Source: Acrasis kona (Eukaryota > Heterolobosea > Eutetramitea > Acrasida > Acrasidae). Taken from it: DNA of 64,000 bases. The notes under the pieces are model-generated. The model made no database searches and was not told where the DNA came from. It was given only the letters and a program-made list of their open reading frames with translations. The position numbers and the translations under genes were made by a program. Location: assembly GCA_026419775.2 (NCBI GenBank), contig JAOPGA020001010.1, forward strand, positions 18,265-82,264, written 5' to 3'. Within the stretch, counting starts at the first letter, position 1; each line of letters starts with the position of its first letter. Positions 63,560-64,000 of this stretch are shown here, one piece after another.

Positions 63560-64000
63560 TTATTTATTAGTGCTATTTTTTCTAATTCTTTGTGCTCTTC
63601 TAATCAGTTTGTTAGCCACCTTTCCATCATATGTTGGAACGGACATCTCTGTTATTAAATCCTCACGAGTTAATGGTATTGACGTCCACTTGGAACGAAC
63701 TTTGATATCAACTTCCACTATTTTGTTATAGGGACACAAATCGTACAGTGTAGTAATGAATTGTTCAAATCAATTGTTGTAACTAGTGAAGAGTCGTCAT
63801 TGGAGATTCATTGTAGTCGGAGATGACTTGCTCGTGTGAACGCTTTATGTAAATAATTGTGAAATAAAACCATAACATACAGTTCGCAGTAACACAGCGT
63901 ACTTACATATTCTTATAGCCTCTACATTAGAGATGTATTTAAAATTGCTAGGTAGCAGAAACCTCTTAATAAAATCGATTTGCGAGTTTAGAGTGAATCT
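63560..64000 (-). pseudogene. Broken gene, cut by the window edge
   Basis: An exon at 63907-64000 (open at the edge) ends at a gtaagt donor; a 79-bp intron follows to 63827, and the next exon begins at 63826. Coding then needs two frame changes, near 63800 and 63769, to reach a 69-codon C-terminal stretch (63560-63769). That stretch has VEVDIKVRSKWTSIPLTRED and a basic end (LIRRAQRIRKN). It is a pseudogene or has sequence errors. Family unknown. Confidence 0.4.

Noticed and set aside
1-64000. CRISPR array, bacterial operon or phage/virus segment
   Set aside because: No regular spaced repeats, no polycistronic ribosome-binding sites, no viral hallmark genes; the introns and poly(A) signals mark nuclear eukaryotic DNA.

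Overview
The window is nuclear DNA of a unicellular, flagellum-bearing eukaryote. The evidence is dense protein genes with very short spliceosomal introns (most 34-65 bp, GT...AG, in frame across the junctions), AATAAA polyadenylation signals next to stop codons, all three standard stop codons in use, a tRNA gene with internal A and B boxes, and ciliary genes (IFT46, axonemal dynein light chain LC1, LRRC9). Hybrid histidine kinase, PIWI, kinesin-14, hAT-type and LINE-type remnants and an RWP-RK protein suggest a free-living amoeboflagellate, for example a heterolobosean. That placement is inference; the sequence alone does not name the species.

Layout: 0.6-4.6 kb is a decayed zone with a frameshifted CRN/RHS-type P-loop ATPase-nuclease, a SAM-domain ORF and gene fragments. 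4.8-11.7 kb holds three intact genes: a FEX/CrcB-like fluoride channel, an SF1 (UvrD/Srs2-like) helicase and a membrane metallophosphoesterase. 11.7-23.1 kb is a repeat island. It holds two copies, exactly 6,420 bp apart and identical by eye over about 754 bp, of a secreted cysteine-rich gene with a divergent promoter. Copy A drives a frameshifted coiled-coil gene; the copy-B partner is reduced to a deletion remnant. Between and beyond the copies lie hAT and LINE relics.

23.1-30.9 kb carries an RWP-RK protein, a type II membrane glycosyltransferase-like protein, a class I terpene synthase, IFT46 (its start codon alone in a first exon), an F-box protein and two small spliced genes. 31-41 kb holds LRRC9, whose reading frame is broken once at a UCU-UAA site, and an ABCC/MRP transporter. 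41.4-50.8 kb holds tRNA-Gly(UCC), tiny ORFs, a PB1-UBA-UBA protein, dynein LC1, a coiled-coil protein, WDR83/MORG1, an Sfm1-type SPOUT arginine methyltransferase, an RGG-PIWI Argonaute, a secreted HNH nuclease-like protein of bacterial type and a probable GPI-anchored protein. 51.5-62.7 kb holds a hybrid histidine kinase, a Csm1-like coiled-coil protein, kinesin-14, GINS subunit Psf3, a PH-domain protein, a folate-receptor-like secreted protein and a two-EF-hand protein. The right edge carries a broken gene.

Genes are packed tightly: head-to-head starts 47-61 bp apart and tail-to-tail stops 4-20 bp apart, so convergent neighbours must share or overlap their poly(A) signals. Functional themes are cilia, genome maintenance and chromosome segregation, small-RNA silencing, and cell-surface or secreted cysteine-rich proteins. 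No viral genome, CRISPR array or bacterial operon was seen. Splice models were made by eye from frame continuity and splice-site consensus; no alignment or search was run.
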